From Chryseolinea serpens (GTDB lineage Bacteria; Bacteroidota; Bacteroidia; Cytophagales; Cyclobacteriaceae): a DNA stretch of 64,000 bases. This document shows, one piece after another, positions 36,201-44,801 of this stretch. Below the pieces are notes generated by a model that was given only the letters and a program-made list of their open reading frames with translations, did no database searches and had not been told where the DNA came from. Each line of letters opens with the position of its first letter. The first letter of the stretch is position 1. The translations under genes were made by a program, and so were the position numbers. The stretch spans positions 57,495-121,494 of the forward strand of contig NZ_FQWQ01000007.1 in the NCBI RefSeq assembly GCF_900129725.1. The letters run 5' to 3'.

Positions 36201-36753
36201 CCGTGATATCGAAGGACTAAATACTTCGCGGACAGTAGGGTGGTTCACCACGCTATTCCCCGTAGTATTATCGGTAGAGGAGGGCAGCATAAGCCGGCAG
36301 ATCTTGAAAATAAAAGAGCAGCTGCGGGCGGTTCCTCATGGCGGTCTGGGATACGGCATACTCAAATCGTATTCGGAGAGCCCCCTGCAGGATAGCCTTC
36401 ACCCGCCGCAGATCCGTTTCAATTACCTCGGCGAATTTGAAGACGAGATCAATAATTCCCTCTTCACGCTTTCTTCGCGCCCCAGCGGCGCAGACAGCGC
36501 GCCGGAAAACGAAAGCACGATCCACGTGGAGATCAATGCCATGATCGTGAGTGGTAGTTTAAGAATCAACTTGCGCTACGACCGCCAGTTTCATAAAGAG
36601 CAAACCATGCGATGGTTTCTGGAAAACTACCGGAAACACCTGGCCACGCTCGTCGATCATCTTCAAAAGGAAAATAGCTATCATTTCAGCGAGTCTGATT
36701 TCGGCGCCGTGGCACTGGATACGAACGATCTCGCGGTGCTATTCAAAACATAA
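30274..36753 (+). CDS. NRPS 1: FAAL-PCP-C-A(Asn)-PCP-E
   Basis: 2159 residues. Residues 1 to about 570 form a fatty acyl-AMP ligase ('FSSGSTGDPKGVMLTH', 'SWMPLVHDMGLIG' and a 'TTSGKIQR' lysine) that loads a lipid. Then PCP (Ser near 613 in 'VGGTSLKA'), C (about 670-1095, 'HHILVDG' near 794), A (about 1110-1605, 'YTSGTTGQPKG'), PCP ('TGDSIKA' near 1655) and an epimerase (about 1705-2150, 'HHLATDGISW', 'RTVGWFTTLFP', 'RFNYLGEF'). The A-domain pocket reads D-L-T-K-I-G-E-V-G, nearly the asparagine code. The protein should make acyl-D-Asn on its last carrier. It starts 62 bp after the oxygenase gene. Confidence 0.93.
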   Translation: MNFQHPATLVDIIRQSSELMPDNGMVFIEGSGTETFVSYRELYAKALSALYQLQTQGLRRGDEVILQLDSNRDFVVVFWACVLGGLIPVPLSVLQTEENFTKLCNIWQLLAHPSIVTTNQNCGRIPLYGARLAADEEMVKAMVNCVIVDDIVLHSGGEGEVFCPSPTDIAYVQFSSGSTGDPKGVMLTHDNLISNIQSIHGGIQSPPAGDKFFSWMPLVHDMGLIGFHLTPLYRGWTHYLMPTELFIKHPSLWLTKVSDHRITFTSSPNFGYHYVLEHFDRLHRSSLDLSCLRVIVNGAEPISSELCESFSSALAPFGLKREVIFPVYGLAEASLAVTFSKVEQAFNFVTVDRNQVKVGDPLMKTERNGVSFVNVGQPVRDVAVRLVDQHGKMVGSDTIGKIEIKGRSVTQGYYKNAEATRRIMRPDGWLDTGDLGFFVDGNLYVTGRHKDIFFINGRNYYPHDIEKVAQEGAKLKLNAVVVVGYHNEGLQRDEVLAFVSFRRSPEEFVPVVSRLKEHVARATGVVIDHVLPVGRIPKTTSGKIQRFKLLERYQQGEFDALQQNLASMVGVNQSSLDAEMLDDVSRSIFRAWQSVLNTPVASVDENFFSVGGTSLKAGKLAALLAQQFQQDVPVEIIFLHPTLRKQAEYMSSCAALRIPEIEPSSSSREYYPLSAAQKGMFFHSRAQQSKAYNLSRVVTLRGTPDEALLEASLQLLVKRYEILRTTFYLVDDEPVQKIQPAPTGKLLKHVVLDRAVTDEDLLQHTKIFDLEESFPWNFTLFKTETEDCVLLLDIHHILVDGLSLTALVNQWWDLYQNKTDQQTAPLQFKEYCCWEQRMMQTDLWQSQRTFWMEQLAGARPAITWPADFNRPARPAYTGRKVRFSVSESRYHALKQLAVRNQVTLHMLMFALYQLLLHRFTGNRRIFTGVAVGGRRTPQLESVPGMFVNTLPIESTYPSQQSFPEFLADIKNKLIDAYRHADYPAEALLKEFNGAGGAPRATLFDTMFLYQDFGEVTSPDDFICEERFFDPGVARFDITLEVVAARDQMQFSLEYADQLFEGRSIQSLGHYYQMLLENVVRHPTSLLADLLLYSTEEKERLLAAGRGRSLVADAVLQETVHRQFEQRVHLNSADSAVKTAARAYSFLEINEKANRLAHTLIKNGVKPDVPVGIVCDLSENLVVAILAVLKAGGAYVPMDSDYPVARKKYIIQDSGMHVLLVSASQAHDEKIFGEAGAEKIIYIDRDEDYDANTVNPEVWSSPENLAYVIYTSGTTGQPKGVAVTHGNLMAYLRWASPLYAGETFALFTSIAFDLTVTSVFVPLVAGYCIRIYPAVSFDRVTVIQQIVEDDDCAVVKLTPSHLKIINELDSSSLSRVRRLKKIIVGGEQLDAPLCRAISDKFQGKVTIFNEYGPTETTVGCVVHAFDPVGDVGDVVPIGVPLGGNHVYVLDDRLAPVPAGVVGELYIAGDQVARGYLSKQELSHQRFVPNPFLDHERMYKTGDLVKLQHDMTILYIGRIDDMMKINGYRVEPGEIESEIKRFENIRDAVVVSGDASKQPKLCAYYTSPAPVNEEDLRFALRRALPFYMVPTAFRWLARIPLTVNGKIDKLALPAFDAGDTAVAAPRNETEETMVRIFKEVLRLDTVGIDDNFFELTGDSIKAVQIVSRLQRNGYALAVKDLLTAQTIRRVSAMATPTSGVRNNDLVTDTKLLTPIERWFFRKVQPDLNYYCQSVLLEFSERPDRAILEQTFSILLQHHDGLRLNYSATDHRFHFDTSCLRSPFVVEEHNVEGHRLSHRAYEAIGMHLKRSLDITSGSLMRCALIHDVLFDAVLIVVHHLATDGISWRILLEDFSQVYEALRQGNKISLPAKTASVVDYAHTLSMLQTQAYFEHEIPYWNEIERTRFRLPDDFTFQTFQAPGSGEISADFDGATTRFLSREAVQFFRTDVQVLLLTPLVLILREWTGKQDIVVELEGHGRDIEGLNTSRTVGWFTTLFPVVLSVEEGSISRQILKIKEQLRAVPHGGLGYGILKSYSESPLQDSLHPPQIRFNYLGEFEDEINNSLFTLSSRPSGADSAPENESTIHVEINAMIVSGSLRINLRYDRQFHKEQTMRWFLENYRKHLATLVDHLQKENSYHFSESDFGAVALDTNDLAVLFKT

Positions 36754-36813
36754 CGTCGTTGCGCGCCGTTTGCTTTAGCCCTGTTTTGTGTTTGCCATTC
36801 TAACCAGCGTTCT

Positions 36814-37809
36814 ATGATATTCAATTCTGTTCTTGACCTCGTGGGCGAAACGCCTGTGGTTCACTTGCCCATGCCCGAGCTTGACAACATCAATGTGTTT
36901 GCCAAGTTGGAATACGCCAATCCCACCGGGAGTATAAAGGATCGCGCCGCCGCCTACATCTTGCGGAACATTCTGAAGGACCAGACCATTAACCGGGAGA
37001 CGACCATCATTGAATCGTCGTCCGGTAATTTTGGCATCGCCCTTTCTTCCGTGTGCCGGTCGTTGGGATTAAAATTTATTTGTGTGATAGATCCCTGTAT
37101 CTCGCCGGCCAATGAGTTTTTGATCCGTTCGTTTGGGGCCACCGTTGTTAAGGTTCAACAAGAAGACGAATATGGCGGCTACCTGCTGACCCGCCTGGAG
37201 AAAGTGAGAGAGCTGCAGTCGACGATCCCTAATTCGTATTGGGTGAACCAATACGGCAACCCGCTCAACGCCCGTACTTATTATGAATCGTTGGGCCAGG
37301 AAATTCACCGGGAGTTTGAGACGCTCGGGCTGGACTACATTTTTCTCGGCGTGAGCTCCGGCGGTACCATTGCCGGTCTCTCGCGGAAGCTCAAGGAAAA
37401 ATTTCCCAACATCGCCGTGGTGGCCGTTGATGTGGAGGGGTCGGTGATCTTTGGCAACAAACCAAAGAAAAGAAGGATCCCCGGCATCGGGTCGAGCATG
37501 GTGCCGAGCATTCTAAAGTATGCCCAGATCGACGATGTGGTCATTGTGAATGAGCAGGAGACCGTTTCGGCTTGTCGCGAGATGCTGTCCGACAACTTTA
37601 TTTTTGCGGGAGGCTCATCGGGGTCGGTGTACGCGGGCATGCGCAAATATTTTGCGACCCATCGTGCGCTATATACCTGCAACGCCTTGTGCATTTTGCC
37701 CGACCGCGGCGAACGATACCTGCACACCATCTACAACGATCACTGGGGCATTGAAATTTCCGAGCGCAGAGTGGCCGAACCTGCCGGCGAAAAAGACACC
37801 CACCTCTGA
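36814..37809 (+). CDS. sbnA: SbnA-like N-(2-amino-2-carboxyethyl)-L-glutamate synthase
   Basis: 331 residues, a PLP enzyme of the cysteine-synthase fold. The PLP lysine is Lys 42 in 'PTGSIKDRAA', with 'SSSGNFGIAL' as the substrate loop and 'GVSSGGTIAGL' binding the phosphate of PLP. The distinctive 'RIPGIGSS' and its pairing with an SbnB-like gene point to SbnA. SbnA condenses O-phosphoserine with glutamate, and SbnB then releases L-2,3-diaminopropionate (Dap). It sits between two NRPS genes, so Dap is most likely a building block of the peptide. Confidence 0.88.
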   Translation: MIFNSVLDLVGETPVVHLPMPELDNINVFAKLEYANPTGSIKDRAAAYILRNILKDQTINRETTIIESSSGNFGIALSSVCRSLGLKFICVIDPCISPANEFLIRSFGATVVKVQQEDEYGGYLLTRLEKVRELQSTIPNSYWVNQYGNPLNARTYYESLGQEIHREFETLGLDYIFLGVSSGGTIAGLSRKLKEKFPNIAVVAVDVEGSVIFGNKPKKRRIPGIGSSMVPSILKYAQIDDVVIVNEQETVSACREMLSDNFIFAGGSSGSVYAGMRKYFATHRALYTCNALCILPDRGERYLHTIYNDHWGIEISERRVAEPAGEKDTHL

Positions 37810-37856
37810 CGTCGCCCATACCCAATGACATTCTCATCCGCATTTTCAATTTTCTT

Positions 37857-38819
37857 ATGCGATACCTCAACGAAATTACCCTGAAACGCATCGGCATTGC
37901 CTGGAGCGAGACCATTTCCGTCATCGAAGACGCCACGCGGTGCTTGAGCAACCATGACTATGCGCAGCCCATTAAACCTTATCTGCGCTACAATACGCTG
38001 ACCAACCGCATCATTGCCATGCCGGCATTTGTGGGAGGCGACGTTGCCACCGCTGGTATCAAGTGGATTGCCAGTTTCCCCGACAACTATAAGATCGGAC
38101 TGCCCCGCGCGCATTGTGTCGTCATCACCAACGATGCCGACACCGGAAAGCCGATGGGCATCATCAACGCATCGCTGATAAGCGGTATTCGTACCGCGTC
38201 GGTGAGCGGCGTTTTTATCAAACAATTCGCCGCCGCCCGTTCCGGCACTCCGCTGCGCGTTGGCATTGTGGGCTTTGGGCCGATTGGACAACTGCACTTG
38301 GAAATGTGTTTGCAATTGTTGGGTGACCAACTTGCCGAAGTAACACTCTACGATACGCGCGAAATCGATCCGGCGCTCCTTCGCGGCAAGAACGTTCGCG
38401 TTGCCGACTGCTGGCAGGACGCTTATCGGGATGCAGACATCTTTATGACCTGCACCGTTTCGAAGGCGGCCTACATTGACCTCCCCCCAAAACCCCGGTC
38501 GCTGCACCTCAATGTATCACTGCGCGACTATAAACCCGAGGCTGCGGCATGGTTCGAGGGCGCTATTGTGGTCGACAACTGGGAGGAAGTGTGTCGTGAA
38601 AAAACCGATATCGAATTTATGCACCTCGAGAAAGGTCTTGCCAAGGAACACACCTTCTCCATGGAAGAGGCGGTAGACACCCCGCTAATTCAAAGTCTGA
38701 ACGATCAGCAAAAGGCGATTATGGTCAACCCCATGGGCATGGCCGTATTTGATATTGCGATAAGCAAATATTATCTCGACAAGGCCGCTCAAATGAATCT
38801 GGGCAATTTGTTGGACTAA
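37857..38819 (+). CDS. sbnB: SbnB-like dehydrogenase for 2,3-diaminopropionate synthesis
   Basis: 320 residues of the ornithine cyclodeaminase / mu-crystallin family. The NAD-binding loop 'GIVGFGPIGQLHLEM' lies at about 136-150, preceded by 'TALISGIRTASVSG'-type substrate residues. SbnB oxidatively cleaves N-(1-amino-1-carboxy-2-ethyl)-glutamate to Dap, 2-oxoglutarate and ammonia. Alone it could be an ornithine cyclodeaminase. Its position 47 bp behind the SbnA-like gene makes Dap synthesis the better reading. Confidence 0.87.
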   Translation: MRYLNEITLKRIGIAWSETISVIEDATRCLSNHDYAQPIKPYLRYNTLTNRIIAMPAFVGGDVATAGIKWIASFPDNYKIGLPRAHCVVITNDADTGKPMGIINASLISGIRTASVSGVFIKQFAAARSGTPLRVGIVGFGPIGQLHLEMCLQLLGDQLAEVTLYDTREIDPALLRGKNVRVADCWQDAYRDADIFMTCTVSKAAYIDLPPKPRSLHLNVSLRDYKPEAAAWFEGAIVVDNWEEVCREKTDIEFMHLEKGLAKEHTFSMEEAVDTPLIQSLNDQQKAIMVNPMGMAVFDIAISKYYLDKAAQMNLGNLLD

Positions 38820-38891
38820 AAATAAAAAACGCGTGATGCCACCGGACGGTGCTGAACCGCGATGCTTACATGACCCTAAATTTTAAAATCA

Positions 38892-41800
38892 ATGGAAAAG
38901 CTGGACAAAGCCAACATTCTGGACAAAGCCAACATTGAAGATATTGTGTATCTCACTCCACAGCAGGAAGGACTGTTGTTTCACTATCTGCACGACGACG
39001 ACCGTTCGCTGTACAATGTCCAATTGTCGTTCTCCCTGGAGGGTGACATCGATATCGACGTGCTGCGCGATGCCATTCACACAGTCGTACAGGCCAATGA
39101 GTCTTTGCGCTCTGTTTTTCGATGGAAGGGACTCAAGAAGCCTGTGCAGGTGGTCCTCAAACGTCTTGTGCCATCGATGACGTTTCATGATGTGAGCGCC
39201 GAATCGGAAATCGTGCGCGAACAGACCTTGAAAAAAGTCTACGGCGACGACCGCCAGCAACCCTTCGACCTGGAGATGGGCGCGTTGCGCTATTTGCTGA
39301 TCAGAAAAGCGCCTGACCTGCATATATTGACCATCAGCAGCCACCACATTTTGTTCGACGGCTGGAGCACCGCTGTGATGCTCAAGGAATTGGTATCGGC
39401 TTATGCGGCAGCCCGGCAAGCGCAACCCATTTCTCTTCCGGACAAGAAGCCGCTTCGCACGTTTCGAAAAATGACAGCCAACGGCGTACCGGGAGAGTCC
39501 TTTTGGAAAGAATATTTAAAGGAGTACGATCTCCGTGATTTCACGCCGGTAAAAGAGCAACCCGACGCGTCAACCGCCGGGGGAAAGATGACGCGCAAAA
39601 TGCTCTTCATGAAAACCGAGGAGCTGACGCGATTTTGCGCGACCCGCAAAATTACTCCCGCGGCATTTTTGTATACCTGCGTGGGCATCCTGCTGCAACA
39701 GTATAAGAATTCACAAGACGTAATTTTTGGCACCACCGTTTCTACCCGGGCGCATTTTGCGGACGCGGAAGATACCATTGGTCATTTTATCAATACACTT
39801 CCCGTTCGTATGAAGTCCGTCAAATCCGAAACGCTGGAACAGCTGTTCCAGCATATGCAGGAGGGTTTGTCGAAACGAACGGAATTTGAAAACGACGCCG
39901 AGGGCGATATCAAGCGCAGTCTGCAGATTAATCCTGCCGATGCCTTGTTCGACACCATCGTGGTGGTTGAGAACTACCCGGTAGATGAAACCATCGCCCA
40001 TGCCATTCCGGGTGTGACGGTGAACCTGCTGAACACAAAAGAACAAACCCACTATCCGCTTTGCCTCACCGTCTACCTGCGCGAGTACCTGGAAGTAGAA
40101 TTTCTCTATCAGGATAAATACTTCACAGGATCTTCCATCCAACAACTCTCATCGCATTTCAGCAATGCATTGCAGCAAGCGTTTTATTATCCGAACCACA
40201 CCGTTGAAACATTGTCCGTTTTGAATGAAGACGAAAAACGGGCGCTGCTGGCGGGCACGGAAGAAAATGTCGACGATCTTCACCGCGACCACACCATAGA
40301 TGAGGCGTTTTTGGAAATGGCTCGTCGTTTTCCGAGCCGCGAAGCCATCAAGCATGGTGAACACGTGCTGACCTATGAAACCTTGAATCAACAGAGCGAC
40401 AAGGTCTGCCGAAACCTCGTTTCTGCCGGCGTGAAGCCTGGCAGCATCGTGGGGATCATGCTGCCCAAATCCATCGAATTTATTGTCGGCATCCTCGGCA
40501 TTCTGAAAGCCGGGGGCTGCTACCTGCCCATCGACCCGGAATATCCCGACGACCGGAAGACGTATATGATCAACGATAGCGGATGCGACCATCTGATCGT
40601 ACATGGCCTTTCACCCGGCGACCTGCCTTGCCGCGTACTGGAATTCGAAAAACTGCTGATTGCGCCCGACGACGCCATCACCGAGCCTGTTTCGAAAACC
40701 GTGCACCATCCGGCCTACATCATCTATACTTCCGGAACCACCGGCAAGCCCAAAGGATGCGTGGTAGAACATCGTAACCTCATGCATCTCATGTTTGCCC
40801 AATCGCCTTTTGATTTCCACGAGCGCGATACCTGGTGTATGTTTCACTCACAGTCTTTTGATTTTTCTGTCTGGGAGATTTTTGGGGCGCTGCTCTGGGG
40901 TGGCAAAGTCGTTATCGTCGACAAAACGGTATCCCGAGACCCCATGCTTTTCATGGAACTGATGGAGAGCGAAAAAGTGACGGTGCTCAATCAAACACCG
41001 TCTTCGCTCACCAACCTGGTGGGGGCTGGCTTTTCGCAAGGTGCCTTTGTCAAGAATCTCCGCTACATCATTTTGGGCGGCGAAGCCCTCAATCCATCGG
41101 TGCTTCACGAATGTCTGGCCCTTCATCCGCATCTGAAAATTATCAACATGTATGGCATTACCGAAACGACCGTGCATGTTACCTATAAACAGATCACCGG
41201 CTCCGATACACTTTCGAGTGTGAGCAACATCGGTAAACCGCTGCCCCACCTCTCGCTGTACATTCTGGGAAAGAACCTGGAGTTGCTACCCGGTGGCGTT
41301 ATCGGCGAAATGTATGTGGGCGGGCATGGTGTGAGTCGTGGCTATTTGAATCGTCCGGAGCTTACGCGACAACGATTCGTGGCCGACCCTTTCAAGCCTC
41401 ACCAGGTTTTGTATAAGACCGGTGATCTGGCAAAATTATTACCTAACGGCGACGTGCAATACATTGGCCGCGCCGACCGCCAGGTCAAACTGCGCGGCTT
41501 CCGCATCGAGTTGGGGGAGATCGAAGAACAACTGAGTCAGTATCCGCAGATCAGTGACGTCCATGTATCGCTGAGACAGGATAAATCGGGAGACCATTAT
41601 TTATGTGCCTATTACATTGCAGAGGCACCGATAAGCGAAGCCGATGCCCGTAAATTTTTGAAGACGCGTATTCCGGATTATATGGTGCCGGTCAGCTATG
41701 TGCACCTGCTCCGCTTTCCGTTGAACGCCAACGGAAAAATCGACGTTCGCGCGTTACCCGATCCCAAGGCAAGAGACAACAGTCACTATGTGCCGCCGGC

Positions 41801-44800
41801 CAATGAACTGGAGAACATGCTGACGTCGGTGTATCAGGATGTCTTGGGTGTGCCCAAGATCAGTGTGGAGGACAATTTCTTTTCCGTGCGAGGCGATTCC
41901 ATCAAGTCGATTCTCATTGCGTCGCGCCTTCATATTCAGGGCTACAACGTGTCGGTGAAGGACATCATTTCTTTGCCCACCATTCGGTTGTTGGCCGAAA
42001 AAATGAAACACGCACAAGAAACGGTAGCAGCGCCTGCGGAGGAAAGTATCGGTCAGATCCCGCTTACGCCGATACAGCACTGGTTTTTTGAGCATACCGA
42101 ATGGGACCTTGCCCATCATTTTAATCAGGCCGTCATGTTGTCCTTTCCAGGACGGGAAGACACGGAACGCTTTCAATCCATTTTCGCCGCCTTGCGGCAA
42201 CGTCACCCGGCCTTGCGCACGACCTTTAAATGGGTTGATGGTGCGATAGTGCAGACGGTAGGGGACCAGGTTGAAACGCCAGTTTCCATCCAGGAATACG
42301 ACCTGTCGCAGGAGGCCGAACCGCTGGCACGAATGAATGAAATTTCAGGACAGGTCCAGGCAGGTTTAAACCTGGAAGAGGGACTGTTGCTTCGTCTCGC
42401 CGTTTTTCGGTTGAACGAGGGCACGCGCTTGCTGGTGGCCATCCATCACCTGGCCGTGGATGGTGTGAGTTGGCGGATTTTACTGGAGGAAGTGAACACC
42501 CTTTATACGCAGTTGAAAACAGGGCAATCGGTAACGCTTTTGCCTACCACGACAACTTTTGGAACCTGGGCACGAAACCTGGAAAGCTATGCCCACAGCA
42601 AGCGCATCGAAGAAGTGTTGGAGTATTGGTCGCAGCCGTTGTTTGACGGGTGTCAAACCATCAAAACGGATTTTGAGGTCTCTGAAAATAAAGTAAAAGA
42701 CCTCGGCAAACTGACCCGAACGTTAACGGCCGGCGTGTCGGAAGCATTGATCGGTGCAGCGAACCGGTTTTTAAATACACGCGTCAATGACCTGCTCCTG
42801 AGTGGTCTCGCGCTGGCGCTTCAAAAAAGTTTTGGCGTCCGCAAAGTGGCCGTCGATTTGGAGGGTCATGGCCGCGAAGAAATCGACGCGACAATAGACC
42901 TCGGCAAGACCGTGGGATGGTTCACGTCTATTTTTCCGGTATGCCTTGCCGTGAACGACCCGGATGATGTTATCGGTGTGATTCGCACGGTGAAGGAAAC
43001 CCTGCGGGCCATCCCCAACCACGGCATAGACTATGGCATAGCCCACTACCTGACGGCCCCGGCAAGACCTGAACTGACCTCCCGTCTCGCGCAGGTGAAA
43101 TCGCATATATCTTTTAATTACCTGGGGCAATTCGATGATATTTCGGCGACGGAAAATTTTTCCGTCGATCAACAAGGCATTGGCGCCAGCGTTGGCGACG
43201 CATGGGATCGTCCGCACGCCCTGGAGATGATCGTCCACATGGATCGGGGCGCCCTTCAACTTGAAATTTGGTATAACACAAAGCAATACAAGCGCGCCAC
43301 GGTGGAACGTTTGCTGAGCGACTATGACAACGCGTTGCAACAGATTGTTCACGTGTGTCAGCACGCCACCCGGAGGTTTACGGCAAGTGATTTTAATCAT
43401 GTGAACCTGTCGGCGGAGCAATTGCGGGAAATTGAAAAGCAGTGCGGGAACAACCTCGCACAAATCTATCCGCTCTCTTCACTCCAGAAAGGTATGTTGA
43501 TAGAAACCCTCCGTCAACCGGACCAGGCGTTGTACATCCAACAAGCGATGTTTGATCTGGAAACCCCGTGGGACCTGACGGAAGATGGCATTGCCGCGGC
43601 ACTTCAATATCTTTTTGAACGGCACGAGCTGCTGCGAAGCATCATCTGTTACCAGTCCTTGCAGGAGCCGGTTCAGGTGGTTCGTTCGGAGGTGACACCC
43701 AAGATGTTGTTTTTGGACCTCTCATCGTTTTTTGCCGATCAGCAAAAAGAAATGCTGGAAGAAATCACCCGCAAGGACCAGGTAATGCCGTTCGATCTCA
43801 GTCACGACAATCTGCTCCGCCTCACGGCGATAGCGTTGGGCCGCGGACGAACGCGGTTCATCTGGACCTTTCATCACCTGCTTATGGATGGTTGGTGCAT
43901 GGGCATTCTGAGCCGGGAATTTTTGATGCGATGTGAAAGTCTGCTCAAAAAAGAAACGCCGCGCCACTTGCCTGCGCCGTCGCCCTACGGCAATTACCTG
44001 ACGTTTTTGAAACGCATCGACCGCGACCACGCGAAGCAATTTTGGAAGCAATACCTGGACGGCTACGACGACCGTGTCGAGTTTCCACAGACACAAACGC
44101 CGGCGGAGGCGAAAGTGGTGTTCTATCACCATGTGCTGGATACTGACTTGAGCAAGCAATTAAGACAGCAGGCAAAGAAAATGCAGATCACCGTAAACGT
44201 ATTGTTTCAAGTCGCGTGGGCTGTTTTGCTGGGCAAACTGAATCAGGTCGAGGACGTCGTATTCGGAACGGTATTCGCCGGCCGGCATCCGCAGGTGGAA
44301 GGCATCGACAGCATGGTGGGCCTCTTTATGAACACCGTGCCCTTGCGCGTTCGGTGGGATGATCATCGTAGCTTTTCAGGGCTGGCCAACGAAGTGCAAA
44401 GCGATCTTCTTGAAATAGAGCAGTACCAATATCAATCGCTCACCGACATACTGGACGGGCGCGATGAGACGGTGATCAACACCCTGATCGTGTTCGAAAG
44501 TTTTCAGCCCGGCGTAGAAGAATACACGGGCGAAAGCCTCCGGAAGAGCATCACCAACACCGCGTCCTATGTACAAACCAATTACGACCTGTATCTGGTG
44601 GTAAGCTATGGGGAGACCATCACGCTGACCTTCAAGTACAATAAAAAAGGATATCAGAAAACGGTCATCGAGAACTGGGCCCGCACCCTCGAACGGCTTC
44701 TTCGACAGGTGGTCGAAGGTGACCCGCGGATCGGCAGCTTGTCGATGCAAGACAGAAAATTGCAAACCGAACGCATCAAAGAATTCCTGGAAGATTTCTG

Positions 44801-44801
44801 A
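38892..44801 (+). CDS. NRPS 2: C-A(Thr)-PCP-E-C
   Basis: 1969 residues. C (about 15-440; 'HHILFDGW' near 150, the form following an epimerase), A (about 460-975; 'YTSGTTGKPKG' near 611), PCP ('RGDSIKS' near 1000), E (about 1055-1500; 'HHLAVDGVSW', 'KTVGWFTSIFP', 'SFNYLGQF') and a final C (about 1520-1945; 'HHLLMDGW'). The pocket reads D-F-W-N-I-G-M-V-H, the standard threonine code. The module should add D-Thr to the acyl-D-Asn chain. The last C hands over to the next protein, which begins with an A domain. The N-terminus contains an exact 18-nt tandem duplication. The stop overlaps the next start as TGATG. Confidence 0.92.
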   Translation: MEKLDKANILDKANIEDIVYLTPQQEGLLFHYLHDDDRSLYNVQLSFSLEGDIDIDVLRDAIHTVVQANESLRSVFRWKGLKKPVQVVLKRLVPSMTFHDVSAESEIVREQTLKKVYGDDRQQPFDLEMGALRYLLIRKAPDLHILTISSHHILFDGWSTAVMLKELVSAYAAARQAQPISLPDKKPLRTFRKMTANGVPGESFWKEYLKEYDLRDFTPVKEQPDASTAGGKMTRKMLFMKTEELTRFCATRKITPAAFLYTCVGILLQQYKNSQDVIFGTTVSTRAHFADAEDTIGHFINTLPVRMKSVKSETLEQLFQHMQEGLSKRTEFENDAEGDIKRSLQINPADALFDTIVVVENYPVDETIAHAIPGVTVNLLNTKEQTHYPLCLTVYLREYLEVEFLYQDKYFTGSSIQQLSSHFSNALQQAFYYPNHTVETLSVLNEDEKRALLAGTEENVDDLHRDHTIDEAFLEMARRFPSREAIKHGEHVLTYETLNQQSDKVCRNLVSAGVKPGSIVGIMLPKSIEFIVGILGILKAGGCYLPIDPEYPDDRKTYMINDSGCDHLIVHGLSPGDLPCRVLEFEKLLIAPDDAITEPVSKTVHHPAYIIYTSGTTGKPKGCVVEHRNLMHLMFAQSPFDFHERDTWCMFHSQSFDFSVWEIFGALLWGGKVVIVDKTVSRDPMLFMELMESEKVTVLNQTPSSLTNLVGAGFSQGAFVKNLRYIILGGEALNPSVLHECLALHPHLKIINMYGITETTVHVTYKQITGSDTLSSVSNIGKPLPHLSLYILGKNLELLPGGVIGEMYVGGHGVSRGYLNRPELTRQRFVADPFKPHQVLYKTGDLAKLLPNGDVQYIGRADRQVKLRGFRIELGEIEEQLSQYPQISDVHVSLRQDKSGDHYLCAYYIAEAPISEADARKFLKTRIPDYMVPVSYVHLLRFPLNANGKIDVRALPDPKARDNSHYVPPANELENMLTSVYQDVLGVPKISVEDNFFSVRGDSIKSILIASRLHIQGYNVSVKDIISLPTIRLLAEKMKHAQETVAAPAEESIGQIPLTPIQHWFFEHTEWDLAHHFNQAVMLSFPGREDTERFQSIFAALRQRHPALRTTFKWVDGAIVQTVGDQVETPVSIQEYDLSQEAEPLARMNEISGQVQAGLNLEEGLLLRLAVFRLNEGTRLLVAIHHLAVDGVSWRILLEEVNTLYTQLKTGQSVTLLPTTTTFGTWARNLESYAHSKRIEEVLEYWSQPLFDGCQTIKTDFEVSENKVKDLGKLTRTLTAGVSEALIGAANRFLNTRVNDLLLSGLALALQKSFGVRKVAVDLEGHGREEIDATIDLGKTVGWFTSIFPVCLAVNDPDDVIGVIRTVKETLRAIPNHGIDYGIAHYLTAPARPELTSRLAQVKSHISFNYLGQFDDISATENFSVDQQGIGASVGDAWDRPHALEMIVHMDRGALQLEIWYNTKQYKRATVERLLSDYDNALQQIVHVCQHATRRFTASDFNHVNLSAEQLREIEKQCGNNLAQIYPLSSLQKGMLIETLRQPDQALYIQQAMFDLETPWDLTEDGIAAALQYLFERHELLRSIICYQSLQEPVQVVRSEVTPKMLFLDLSSFFADQQKEMLEEITRKDQVMPFDLSHDNLLRLTAIALGRGRTRFIWTFHHLLMDGWCMGILSREFLMRCESLLKKETPRHLPAPSPYGNYLTFLKRIDRDHAKQFWKQYLDGYDDRVEFPQTQTPAEAKVVFYHHVLDTDLSKQLRQQAKKMQITVNVLFQVAWAVLLGKLNQVEDVVFGTVFAGRHPQVEGIDSMVGLFMNTVPLRVRWDDHRSFSGLANEVQSDLLEIEQYQYQSLTDILDGRDETVINTLIVFESFQPGVEEYTGESLRKSITNTASYVQTNYDLYLVVSYGETITLTFKYNKKGYQKTVIENWARTLERLLRQVVEGDPRIGSLSMQDRKLQTERIKEFLEDF
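38901..38936 (+). repeat. Exact 18-bp tandem duplication in the NRPS 2 N-terminus
   Basis: CTGGACAAAGCCAACATT occurs twice in a row, giving Leu-Asp-Lys-Ala-Asn-Ile twice in the first 16 residues. The copies are identical, so the duplication is recent or held constant. It lies where inter-protein docking elements sit. Confidence 0.9.
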
